Origin: Spirodela intermedia
Taxonomy: Eukaryota > Streptophyta > Magnoliopsida > Alismatales > Araceae
Reading direction: 5' to 3'
Length of the DNA: 64,000 bases
Assembly: GCA_902729315.2 (NCBI GenBank)
Contig: LR746280.1
Location: 129,001 to 193,000, forward strand
The notes beneath the pieces are model-generated. The model was not told the DNA's origin, did not search any database, and saw only the letters and a program-made list of their open reading frames with translations. Numbering within the stretch: position 1 is the stretch's first letter; every line of letters begins with the position of its first letter. Positions 22,701 to 34,400 of this stretch are shown here, piece after piece. Position numbers and translations under genes: made by a program.

Positions 22701-25564
22701 TGTCTTTGCTTAACTGTTACAGTTGTGACATCGTGGATCTTCCAGTGATTCTATTGCAGCAGGTAACATGAAACATGTCACTTTTAAAACCTCTCCTGTC
22801 ATCTTATTTCATCGATGGGAACAACAGTGCACTTTACAGATTTTTTATCATAAGTCTTCTGATGTAGCTCAGAAATCTACTAATTGTAATGCATTTTTTG
22901 GATGGCAAAGAAGCTTATTTTTGTCCGGGCTCTTCCATCGCTGGAGATTGATTTCTCTTAAATAAAATTCGCATATTTATTGTACTTGATCATGGAATAT
23001 CTAGAACTAATCTTTCATAGTTGTTTTGGACTATTTTCGTTGAAGTTAGTTTGATCAACTCAAAATATTTGCCTTTTTCAACCTAAAAAAACTAGTGACG
23101 CATGGTGGAGACTTCATGCTTATAGCTTCTTAAATGATCTCTCTTTTACTAAAGAATTAGCAATGTAGCCTATTCATCATTGCAGGCCATATTTTCGTCA
23201 CAATCTTATCTCATTGCGAGGAATAAAACCTTATGTCAAGGAACGTAATAAAATGTGTCTGGCACCAGGTGGCCTGTTTCAGGTAGTACTTTAGTAGATT
23301 AATGTTTTGCCATGTTCGAGGCTTCCTTGATAACAAATTTTGTCCAGTCAGTGTTGGAGAAGTGGAGACTAGACTGGCATTCATTTCGTTTCTCTGAGGA
23401 ATATTTAGGCCTCTGCCTGCCGAATAGGTCTTCTAAGATCCATGGAATACATTTTTCTAGGCTATTAAATGACAAGGAGCTTTCACCAGATGTACAGAAT
23501 GCAAACAGAGTAGGTTTAGATTGTAGGCTCAACCGCTTTAAACCAACTGTTCAATTTGAATATCACCATCTCAAGCAGTCATAACTGAAATTCTGAGGAT
23601 TTGAATGATTTTGGAAACAAAACATAAACTTAATTGGCGCGGAAAACAGAAATTGATTGACTGAGTTGCATCTTAAATCAAAACAAGGGTTGTGAAGGAG
23701 TGAGAAAACATTTGTTGGCCTAGTTGGGTAGTGGGTAGGGAGAGGGAATACAAACAGGTGGTCAGCTATTGATTAGCTACTGCATAGAGGCCAAAGTGCA
23801 GGGATGCGCATGAAAGTGCAGAACAAAGAGGGAGGAGGAGAGGACAGGTGTAAACCCCGCTTTATGTCTGCACCATTTCACAGGCGTTAAAGGCGATGGA
23901 AACTGTATAGGGTGCACGACTCAGAGTGGAAGGGAGGTGTGGGTAGGCTAGTCTTGATCAGCTACTGCATAGAGGCCAAGTGCAAGGATGTGAATGAAAG
24001 TGCAGAACAAAGGGGGAGGAGGTGAGGACAGCGGGAAACCCCGCACAAGCGTTTAAGGTGATGGAAACTGTACAGGGTGCACGAGTCAGAGTGGAAGGGA
24101 GGTGTGGGCAAGAGGGTGACGGGGCAAGATTCTGCTGGATGCGGCACTTACACGTGATGCAGTGTAGGCGAGGCTTAGACGGTCTATTGTGTGGCCCAAA
24201 ATGTTATCCGGAAAGTTATTTCTGGAATAAGGTCTGGATGGATGTCTTAACAACGATTTTGTTTCTGCCTCGAAACTATGACTGAAATCCAGGCGACACT
24301 GCCAACAGATGTGAGAAGCAGCAAGCAAAATGCAATGTTAGAAACTTTATGGTCGAAAAAACCCAAAGATTGGGAAGAAGCGATGATAGATTATGTTCTT
24401 AGAACTCACTCTCTTCAAAGTTGTAGGATAAGATGTATACAAAAAAGTCACAAAATGTATTCAGTTCTCTCGTCCGTTGATAATGGGCGAGGGAACGCCG
24501 TGCATCCTGTATGAAACTTATATGTTTGCAACAATGTTGGGAAACTTGTGGATGTAATGGCTACCCAATCTTGAAATGTGCAATTAATCAGCTACTATTA
24601 TTTTTTCCCGACATCTATTCTCGAAAGATTTGATTATCTTCATGGATGAGCTGTAATGGCATTCTCATCCCAGTTAACAATTTAAGAAAACGGTGGACGA
24701 GAAAGAAAAAGAAATATTTTAAATGAGAGGACGATAAGATGAAAAATTCAAATACCAAATGAATCCCTTTTGCACTTTGCGCAGCCTGGGTGTTCAGTTG
24801 AGCCTAATAGGCGTGTGGATTGATGATTACTCACGAGAGTCCATCACCATGCTCATGGTCATTTCGATGTAGATATTTTTTTGTTTTTTCTTTCAGTAAA
24901 TGATGAGATAGAATGGTCCGTGCTTGTTTTTTCCTTCAGTCTTTTGCCTTGCAATGGATGACAAACTTGGATCCCTAGGCCTGATTATGTGTTTCCTAGC
25001 CCTCTTAAATGATACAGGAATTTTTCTGGGGGGAGGTTGTCTGTCATCTACTGTTTCATGTTTTCTGTTCGTATGCGCCTCTCTGTACCTGGTTGTAGAA
25101 CAGATTGAACTTATCTTCGCCATGTGTGTATGCTTGTCTTAATGGATTTTTTAAAGGATCGTGACTCGATTCCCTCTTTTTGGCCGTCAAGCAATGGGTC
25201 GCTGATAGATTCATTGATTCTTTCATGGTAGGTTGCAGTCCAGGTCATTAGCTGGCTCCATGATGAGGCTTTGGTGGTAGGGATGAAGTCCAGTACGGAT
25301 TTCTTGTCCCTGTGCCTGGAGCTGGGTCAGTCTGAGAAGCTCAGATTGGTGGCCCACTTAGACCCGGAGGATGTGCTTGGCTGCATCTCGTGGTGGTTGG
25401 TGGCGGACAACGGCAGGGCGATTGTCAAAGATAAGGCCCACTCCGACACCCTCAGCGGCTATCCTGAGCGTAGAAGATTTCTGGGACATGTGTCGCTGGA
25501 GTCGTTGTTCTTGATCCTCATGGACCTGGTTCGCCTGTCCAGTTCCAGCGTCGGGGGAATTTGA
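19709..25564 (+). CDS. MED17: Mediator complex subunit 17 (MED17)
   Basis: Head-module subunit of Mediator, linking transcription factors to RNA polymerase II. Eight exons: 19709-19800, 19911-20121, 20886-20999, 21254-21339, 21420-21810, 21880-22353, 22442-22762 and 25232-25564. They join in frame to 673 aa. Plant MED17 blocks are clear: LDKLPLKRVES, DEKRLDLIRRIDFSW, WPWQGLVENLHLASQELS, VEANDAVAVAGMTRPK, HLGKYFKQSSQALEKQVVRE, ARFYGSLIRLQQNWKVKRQR and the C-terminal LVAHLDPEDVLGCISWW. The start could instead be the in-frame ATG at 19724 (MEIHLDKLP). The exon 5 acceptor (CCAATAG) was chosen because it restores IRLQQNW. The last intron is 2.5 kb and holds a local tandem duplication; the other introns are mostly short. 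Confidence 0.95.
23762..24110. repeat. imperfect tandem duplication (~185-bp unit) in MED17 intron 7
   Basis: Two copies share AGCTACTGCATAGAGGCC (23775 and 23960), GAAAGTGCAGAACAAAG, GATGGAAACTGTA and GGAAGGGAGGTGTGGG (about 23928 and 24094). The second copy lacks about 20 bp present in the first. It is non-coding and lies inside the last MED17 intron. Confidence 0.8.
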
Positions 25565-26200
25565 GATCCATCCATCTTCCCCGCAAGGCGCCGCCCAAGA
25601 TTATTAATTAGTCCATGGCTATCTCGCCCCTCCTGCCGGGACAACCTGCTTGCACCCACCCTCGCTGGAAATAGGAATGAAGCAGAGGCTGCAGCATCCG
25701 AGAGCGTGCCCGCCCGGAACAAGCATTCGAATGGGAAGATTGCATGCAGGAATATGAGTTCCTCTGATAACTCAGCTGCCAATGCCGAGAAGGGGAAGGA
25801 GGGGGAGAGAGGGTTGCTGTAGAAACCCGTAGAGAACAGATGCTTTCTGAATGTTTATGAAAGATCAATCAGAGATTTCTTACTCACATGATCAAATCAT
25901 TTCCCCCTTCCGTCTAAATAGTGAATTTCAACCACAATTATGCAAATCCTATCTGATATCAAGTCATTATCGTCACCAAATCTGAAAAAGGAAAAAGAAG
26001 AAGGAGCAATGGCAGAAGAACTTGCGGCTGTCTGACCACCTTGAAGCTCACTTTGGCTCATCATCCTCTACGTGTGTTACCAGGCTCAGGCGAATCCAAT
26101 TGATTCCCTTTGCTCCCCTCCAAGAGGAAGATAGGGGTCCAGGGTGGGGGGGGGGTTGTTTGGGCATGAACTAGGTCTCGAGCACCCTCAGTCAAAAATA
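25565..26200. other. convergent intergenic region, MED17 and BT1 3' ends
   Basis: Holds the two 3' UTRs of convergent genes. A poly(G) run occurs at about 26146-26155. No coding sequence recognised. Confidence 0.4.
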
Positions 26201-29200
26201 TCAGATGTCATCTTCCTTCTCTGTCAATATTTTCTTGCATGCCTCGTAGCACATGAATGAAATCCCCGCAGCAGGGACCAACTTAATGCAGCTCGGTCCC
26301 AAGCCCCTGTAGAGCCCCCCAACGCCGTCTTGCTGGAATATGCATACGAGGGCATGAAGCATGTTCTTGTAGACCTGCCTGCCTCCCACAGCACCTACTT
26401 GCATGTGCTTCCGAGCCACCTCCAGTGGGAAGGTCGCGCTGCTCGCAATGGCGCCGGCCGCCGACCCGATCAGAAGGGTCGCAAGGTTGCCGATGTCCTC
26501 CTCCTTGGAAATCCTCTTGTAGGCCTTCCTCAGGGCGTCATAAGCAAAGTAATTGGTGGCGGCATACGGTATCACTCCTATCACACTCGGGGTGAGCCCT
26601 CTGTACAGCTCCCCAGGCCCTTCTTCTCTCACAATTTTGATGAATGCGTGCAGAAGATTGTCGTACACATCTCTCTGCAATAGATAAAATCACACGGGGA
26701 AATCATCCTTAACCTACCCCTCCAAGTAGACGGCATATAAATCTTATTGATGAGTGTTGTTCGATCCTGCTCGAAGGAGTACCTCAATGGTTAGCCGAGT
26801 CTTGAGCAGTTCCAGAGGGTATATACACAATGTTGAGCAGACTCCAGCCATGGCTCCAGCAACCAGCGAAGGAGGCAGGGGGATCTTGGGCTGCTCCCCA
26901 GGATCAGGGGTCAGAAACTTCTTGCCCGTCTCGAAAGCAAACAACTGCAAGCAATGATTTTTTTAAGCAATTATGGTGAGCCTTGGGCAAGTAGAGAACA
27001 ATTAGACCCACGAGTGTTGCTATCACAGCTCAAGGAATGAAAACACAAGGCAGATGAACGTAAACTAGTCACAAAAATGATCTGCCCATTCACCTTAGAA
27101 CATCTAAATTGACTAAATGGCAAGGTGCTATAAACAGGCATAAATTACACGAATGTGGGTTCCATAGTTTCTCAAATGCAAATCGAAATATTAAAAAAAG
27201 TCAAATGCTCCGAATTTTTATATTTCTTTATGAAAAGTGTACTACGACACGAAATTTTATTTGGGTCCGATTAAGTGGATAATTAGTTTTCTTTCGCGAT
27301 CAATAAGAGCCCCAGCGTAACCAGGTAAGCCATTTCAACAACAGGTTAGTTTCACTCATTCAGTCAAAATCCTCAAAGACAGAATGAGTAGCGGATGATG
27401 CTCGACACAATTATGCTCCAACCCGTTATTCTTTCATCTCATTCAAGAAGTCAGCCTTCTGTATCACCTCGTTTGCCAATTGGTGGGCGCAATAGCGCCA
27501 GTGGCCATAGGAGCAACCGACAGGTGTTGACCACAGCATGGGAGCTGCAGTCACCTCTCACCGTTCCAACACGTATAGGAGAGATAAAGCGAAGAAAACC
27601 AAGGCAATCTGATCCGCCAGAACAAGTAACAACCCCACATACCTTCCTTGCTCCACTGAAATGATCATCAATGAAGTTACTCGTCCCAGGATAACTTTAC
27701 CTAATTTGATGCCTGTATTCTATCATCCACAGGATACAGGCCGATGAAGCGAGACTCCTCGAGCTAACATGTCAGGACTTGTGGTGATACGTAAGCTTAC
27801 ACTGAGCTACATCCATACTAGCTCAGCAATGACACAGAAGGAAGACTGGCGTCGGTGTCAAGACATCCCACTTTCTTGGGGAGCCATGAATTGAGCAGAG
27901 CGCGCCCTGACATTACCAATCTTGATATCCTAACCATGGGCTTCAAGTCGCAAAACCTTGACTAATAAGAAAGGAAGTGAAACACGCAGGTGAGGGAAAG
28001 CGGCAAGTGCTGCAAAAATGTCAGCGTGGGGTGGAACCAGCCAAGCTTACTGGTACATTGGTGTCAAAATAATCACACATATGAAACGCATCAAAGCTCT
28101 AGTCATGTCTCCACTCCACAACAGCAGGGGCTGTATCTGTCTTGCGTCCTTGACGCACCAAGAAAATGATAACCTCCGTTTTTTTTTCTTCTGAAAGTAG
28201 GTGTTCACTGCTTATGTCAAGAACAGCTTCAGCTGTTCCAAGAGATGATTGAAACTGGCGACCTTAGTCCCCATAACCATCGGTTTCAGGAGAAAAAAAG
28301 TTCCCATATTCACTCTCCCATACTGGGAATTACAGAAAAACAGTGATAAAATATTAAAGAAGAAACAAAAAGCTGAACAGAGAGAGAAGTTCCAGAGATT
28401 AGAGAAGATTCAGCGAAGAAAAACATCCATGCAGAAAATACAAGCCCACAGGAGGACACACTACCTTCGTCAGTGATCACGATAATTAAATTCATGTTCT
28501 TCGCATCGGGTAATTTCTCTTCTCTTTTGAGAAGAAAAACCCTTCTGAGCAGGTGGGGGCGATCAAAAACGACAACGAAAAAAGCAAATGAAGTCGAAAT
28601 GCAAAAGGCCTACGAAGCAGGTAATTTTTATGATGGTCTTGCTTTCTCACCTCTATTGCCCTGCCCGGGGCGACCCTGATGACGTTCACCAGATTACCCC
28701 GAAACAAGCCCGTCCACCCTTCATGCGTCATTATGTTGTGGAACACTTCGGTCATGGTGTCGCCGCCGCTGCCCACCATGAGATGCGTTCTTATTGTCTC
28801 CAAGGGCGCCACCGTGGTTCGCGAAATCGCCCCGGCGATGGCTCCGCTGATTAGCCTTCTCAGGGAGGCGTTTGCGACCGTGAACTTGAACTTGAGCCCG
28901 CCTTTCCTCTGCGACTTCCTCTGTGATTCATGCCCGTCTTCCGCCAACTCCCCTGCTTCCACTAATGTCCCCACCGGCCGGTATCTAAACTCCGGCGACA
29001 CGTACTTGACATATAAATCGGTGTAGGGAATCTTCAGGCCCTTCTCCTTGGAGGTTGGGGGATTGGAGGACATGCCGAATCCCATTCCCACCTGCCCGAC
29101 GCTCGCGAACAATCCCCCTGGGTGGAAGCACTCCTCCTGTTTCCACTGCAACCCCACCTCCGGAATACCGAAGAGGCCCCTCTTCTTGTTCTCGACGGCC

Positions 29201-29220
29201 TCCAAACTTCTGCCAGCCAT
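26201..29220 (-). CDS. BT1: BT1-type adenine nucleotide carrier (mitochondrial carrier family)
   Basis: Inner-envelope/inner-membrane carrier. BT1 proteins export adenylates from plastids, or exchange ADP-glucose in cereal endosperm. Exons: 29220..28651, 26944..26783 and 26674..26201, all phase 0, giving 401 aa. The three carrier repeats carry the signature P-x-[DE]-x-x-[KR]: APLETIRTHLM, YPLELLKTRLT and FPLEVARKHMQ. Each is followed by its GLYRGL/GLFRGN half. The order and the blocks GNLVNVIRVAP, GVIPYAATNYFAYDALRKAY and PAAGISFMCYEACKKIL match plant BT1 and not the mitochondrial ADP/ATP carrier. The N-terminal ~110 residues include GGLFASV, typical of BT1. The start was set at MAGRSLEAVENKK; an in-frame ATG 57 bases upstream also exists. 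The C-terminus is short and acidic (TEKEDDI). Confidence 0.95.
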
Positions 29221-31474
29221 CAGAATCCGTTCGCGGGGGTCCGGACGCTCTCTACGATGATTTCCTGGGAACCCCAAGGATCATTCTTCGGGGAGACTAG
29301 GGTTTGGAGGCAAGGGCAACCCCTCCAAAAGAGCCCAACTCGGAAAGGTGGTGCAAAGGGCGGAACTACCTCGGGCAGACCGAACGAGATAAAAAGGGGG
29401 CCTTTAAATTAGAAAATGGCTGTTTTCACAGAGAACTGATGTTTGAGTAGCAGATGCAGAAAGGGCGGGAGGGGGGCGGCGGCGGCGGATTTCTGCTCCA
29501 CCAGGTTCCCGGAAACAGAAACAAACACGCCTCTAAGGATTCGGTGATCGGCAGAATTCCCCTGACCAAGGAGCCCCGAGCGGTTCCGGAAATGCCAGGA
29601 GAGAGGCTTCCACGGGGAATCCGCTACCGCTATAGGAGGGGAAGAAAACAGGGAGGGAGAGGATCCTGGGTAACCGATTGGAGAGAGATAGACGGAAGGG
29701 GAGTAGATGCAGCAAACAGAACGGGGGTTTGCGACCCGGACGAGGCTCTCGCCCCCGGCCGCGGAAGAAGGACAGTTGGAGGGGCGGGCGCCGAGTGGCA
29801 CACGAGGATGAAGTGTTATCGGGAGTTTGGGTGCGAGATAGATGCAGCCTTACAGGTAGGTCCCTCTCCTCCTCAGCGGCCAAATCCTTGCCCGGTCCTC
29901 TAGAAGGAGAGTAATGCCGTAGAGGGAAGGAGCAGAGGGACGGCGGCAGAGAGAGAGGGAGAGAGGGAGAGGAGAGAGAAAAGAAAGGCGGGGGCTTGCT
30001 GGCGGCGGGTCCGTCTCTCTCGCAGTGTTAAGAGATGAGTGGAGAAGGGGAGGGGGGAGGGGAAAGGAAGGAAGGATGGAAACCCAACTGCCAGCAGACC
30101 CTTAGGCGGCACCGCCCACCCACCCGCCCACATCAATCAGGAGGTCGGCGGCGCATCAAAGCCCTCAAAATCCGAGATCTTACCAACGTGGGGGGGAACA
30201 GCGGCGCTGTCGCAGCCGTTGACGCGGAAAATCCCGCGCTTAATTAATTAACGCTGGTTAATTAATCCCCGGTTCTTCGCTTCCCGGGAATCGAATCGAA
30301 AAGAATCCCAGTCAAACAAACGGAGGAAAAGGCGGCTGGGCCCTTTTGCATAAATTCCGATGCTGGTTGGGCATAAGTCCCCGAGCAATTGGGCCTGGCC
30401 CACCTCAATGAGATGCACGCGAGGCCCAGCCCGGCCCAGCCTCTTATGTCGTATCGAATCGGGAGGCTGACCAGCCACTCGGACCCGCCACCCAGCGGGG
30501 GGATAGAACCGAATATTCCTCCCTATCCCCGGAATATGCTCCGCTTTGAGGATAAAGTGGGCCCCCTCCCTCCCAATACGCGGCTGAGGAGAGAGAGAGA
30601 GAGAGAGAGTAGATCTACGCATCTCCCATTTTATATTTCTCAGATTTTTTTCACCCAAACAATAAATATTGTTGTTATTCGCTCCCATATTTTCCAGGCC
30701 CCGGAGCGTCTGCTATGCCCGAGAAGCGCCTTCACGGCAGCCTTCGCAAAAAATAAAATAAAAATAATATATATATATATTTGTGTATTTAAATAAAAAT
30801 CTTGGGCACGTCGTGTTCGAATAAAAAAGATCGATAATGAGTCCCTCCTAATTATTATACAATAAATTACCCAAATAACCACTGACGAGAAATGGAGGGC
30901 ACAAAGATCATCCCGCGTCATCTCCGCCGTTCGTTCGCCCACGTGCATAATTATTCGGAAATGGTTGGTTCACTGCCTGGGTCGGTTAGTGCTCATGGGG
31001 TCGGGTACGTGGGAATGTATAAAGACGCCACGTATAATCCAGAGGGAAGGCCTCCTGAGAGGGAGGGGCAGATGAGGCCACCGAAACAGGTCCTCATTTT
31101 ATATTTTTCGGGGGTATTTGTGTCTTTTCCTAGTCCATCGGCAGAGGAGGCAGCGCACGACGGCCCTTCGCCCTTAGGTTTCCTGCCCCCGCCGGGCACT
31201 CGCGCTCCACGCGCCGGTTGCCGCCGCCCCGAGTTTTCCTCTAGCTCCGCTAGCCAGTGCTGAAGTTCTTGTTCTTCTTTGCACGCCAGAAAGGTTTCTT
31301 TGAGATTTTTTCCATTTTTTTTGGCAGAACATTGGTCCGTTGCCCTGTCAACCGTTTTCCGGATGACAGTGATGTACTGATGTTGTAATCATTTTTATAA
31401 ATTTTCAGTGATTGACAGGAAGGATCCTGGTGGTTCTGATCCTCATCTCCCGCTTATAATCTCCTCTTGTTGTC
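29221..31474. other. divergent promoter region between BT1 and the RWD gene
   Basis: About 2.2 kb without a recognised coding exon. It should hold both 5' UTRs and promoters of two divergently transcribed genes. GC-rich frames at 29450-29900 look random. A (GA)n run lies at about 30590-30609 and an (AT)n run at 30767-30780. A GC-rich stretch at about 31140-31265 may be the non-coding first exon of the RWD gene. Confidence 0.4.
30334..30570. promoter_or_regulatory. cluster of TGGGCC/GGCCCA (site II-like) elements
   Basis: TGGGCC or its complement recurs in close succession: GGCTGGGCCC, TTGGGCCTGGCCCACC, GGCCCAGCCCGGCCCAGCC and GTGGGCCCCC, between about 30334 and 30565. Such site II clusters bind TCP factors and are common in promoters of plant housekeeping genes. 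The placement is between the divergent BT1 and RWD genes. The function is inferred. Confidence 0.55.
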
Positions 31475-34400
31475 ATGGCTCAGTCTGGTTTGCATTCTGC
31501 AAATAATTTTTTTATTCCTGATATTATCATAAAAATTCCACTAGATATTGTCTAATCTGCATAATTCACCTGGGATGTCTGATGAAACTACTTTGACGTT
31601 ATTTGAGCCATTCACTTTGACCGTGTCTGCAAACATGCTCGTCTGTAATTATCTTTCTTCATTCATACATTGACTTTAATTAAAATTTCTCATCACCGGA
31701 AAACAAGATCAGAATCTCTGTATGTATTCTCCGGTGCCGCAATGAGCACATTAATTACTTTTGGATTATTAACAGACCTGGTGCTTCTTTTCGTTTCTGA
31801 TTGCCTGTCCGTTAGTTATTTCAATGCAAAAACTACTTTCGGTACGTACATGGCTAGATCCTATCAGTTTTTTAAAACAAAAACAGATCAAATTCTCAGA
31901 GTTGCTGGAAACTTTCTTTTTCGGAGTTGCGATATCTGGAACTCTTTGTGCTGACAGTTCGTAAAGTCCTGAATGAAGTTATGCACTGTCATGTTCGTAC
32001 TGAAAGATAACACGAGGATAAGTTTAATTCATTTTTCCAAATTTTAAAACATTCAAATTTCATTCTATTATTGATGCGTGTGAATCACTTTCTTCAAGTT
32101 GTGATGCTTCTCTGGTAAATTGTTTTATTGTAGATTATACAGCAGAGCAGGAGATGGAAATTGAAGCGCTGGAAGCCATTCTTATGGATGAGTTCTCAGG
32201 TTTGTGTTTGTTATGAAGTCGTAATGTTCCAAGTATTTTGATTCTTCAGTCAATTATATTCAAGCAAGTCGTCAGAATCGTTGACTATGCTGTTGACTGG
32301 ATCATCTGCCAGAAATAGACTCGAGGGAGAGTGGCTTGGGTACAGATGGTCGTTGTTTCCAAATATTGCTGTCTCCTCAGGTGATTATTGTTATTTCGCT
32401 CTCATTTGTTGATCCTTATGACTGTCAAAAATGAAAAAGACAGAAGTCATTCCTCCCCGTGTCTTGCTCATTTTATCTATATGCGACATATAATCAAATC
32501 GTAATCCATCCTGATAAATCTGGGATTGGATAGAGCATGGTGTGAATAAAAAAAAAATTAAAGTCGCATCAACTTGATTTTAGCCTTAAGCACTCTTTTC
32601 ATCCCTCATCAACTTTTTCCGTGTGTTTTGTGGCTTAAGTTACCCTTTTGTTTCCAATTATCTTCTGCTCTAGGAGAAAAGACAGATTCTCGGTGGTCCT
32701 AGATCAATCATATAAAGTTTATGATTGATTGGATGAAATGTAATGCCTATTACATATATATATATATTAAATTTGCTAATTATTCATTTATTTTGATGAA
32801 CAGGATGAAGATGATGAGGAGGTGAATCACATTAGAGGTCTGTTCGTTTAACTTATTCAAGACTTTGGTGTCTATCTTATTGTAGGGCAAGCATAGCTTC
32901 CAATTCTGAGTTCTATCAAAACTTGATTATGAAGTTTAGTATTTTGACCATTCGCCATATCATTCTGAATTGGGGACAATAAAACTAAATGATATACAAA
33001 GTGAAAAAATAACAAAACCATGGCTTTATTTTTATTACTCTAATATACAGAAGGAGAAGGGGAAGGTTAGTACATATCACAACACTGGAGTTTTTGGATC
33101 AATTTGGAATTGGCTACTTTGAAAAAAAAAATCTACAGACCTAAAACAAGCTGTCTACTCAACAAATCGAGGATGTGTCATCTAACACGTCTTCTTTCTG
33201 AAACTTTTTTATTCTTTCCAAGCACAAACTCTGCTCAATCTCAGATTGGGATGCTAAGGAGTTATAGATTGACTTTGTGTTACTGTGCCCGTCGATATGA
33301 TCAACTGGGTCTTTTGACTGGATCCAAGGGGAGTTCCCCCTTGTTCTTTTAGGATGTGCAAGTTGCTATTGGGTCAACTTTCTACATGGTGTCTATTCTT
33401 CATTCTCCAAGAGATCACTGTCCATAATGCGTTAATCTTTCCTGCTTCTAATTCCAACATATACTGTTGATTTTGTCAGATTATAAGAAATGGGTCAATT
33501 AAAGTGATTGGTTGGGTTAGTTATCACTTTTCTCTGCCCATTGAAAGAGTTTGGCATTTTAGAGCAATTATCACATGAAAATAATTACAAGAAACTTCCA
33601 AATATTTTTCAAATAATTTTTTAATCTATTTTTAGGTTTCTCCAGTGATACAGACCATAATCTCATTTTGACTGTTGGTACTTACGACTATAAGAAGGCA
33701 TGAGTGTTTTATGATCATACAAAGTTATCAAAATAATTTGTTCTAGCTAGTTCATGATGAACATTTATAAGAACACATTGGGCGATTTTGTGTACGCACG
33801 AGTGTTATCAGACCTTGTTATCCTCTAAGTGGAGTAAACCTTCTTAAAGTAACAGAGGTCTAAAAAAATGTTGTTTTAGCAATCTTAATTTACTTAAGTG
33901 TTTTAAGTGAAATCCGATTGGTATGATCCTACTTATTTGTTTGAAAAATCACCTGAAGCCAAGTATGGTTTTATTATTAGCTCTTCTTTCTTGTTCAATC
34001 TTGTACTTTTTACCTTGTAAAAATACTGTAAACTCCATACACGAGAGGACAAGGGGACGATCTTGCAAACTTATCTCCTAATTAATGTGATTAGTCATAG
34101 ATTCATAGATTCACCCATATATTTGAAGTCATAGGTTCATTGGCTACGTTGATTGATCTCCACTGTCCCCTATAACTTGATTTTTTCTTTGTGTTGGCAA
34201 CATCAGCGATTTTAAAATGACCCGTGCTATTTCTACTTATTTCTACTTACGGACATAAAACACAGATGTGAAGTTTTACCTAATGAAGATACATAATAGG
34301 TCTTTCTCCTATGGAGTTAACTCGCAGATTCCCAGTGCAATGGTCCAATGGTCTATCGTCAGATTTACTGGGAAAGTTTATAACTTTTTTGCACGTAGTC

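Noticed and set aside
23299-23584. Opposed frames of 77 and 90 codons in the MED17 intron (possible LINE or host gene fragment)
   Set aside because: I looked for RT or endonuclease motifs and found none; the intron joins cleanly in phase without it.
29409-29903. Overlapping frames of 116-149 codons upstream of BT1
   Set aside because: All are low-complexity, mutually overlapping and without splice or homology support; the region fits a GC-rich 5' UTR/promoter.
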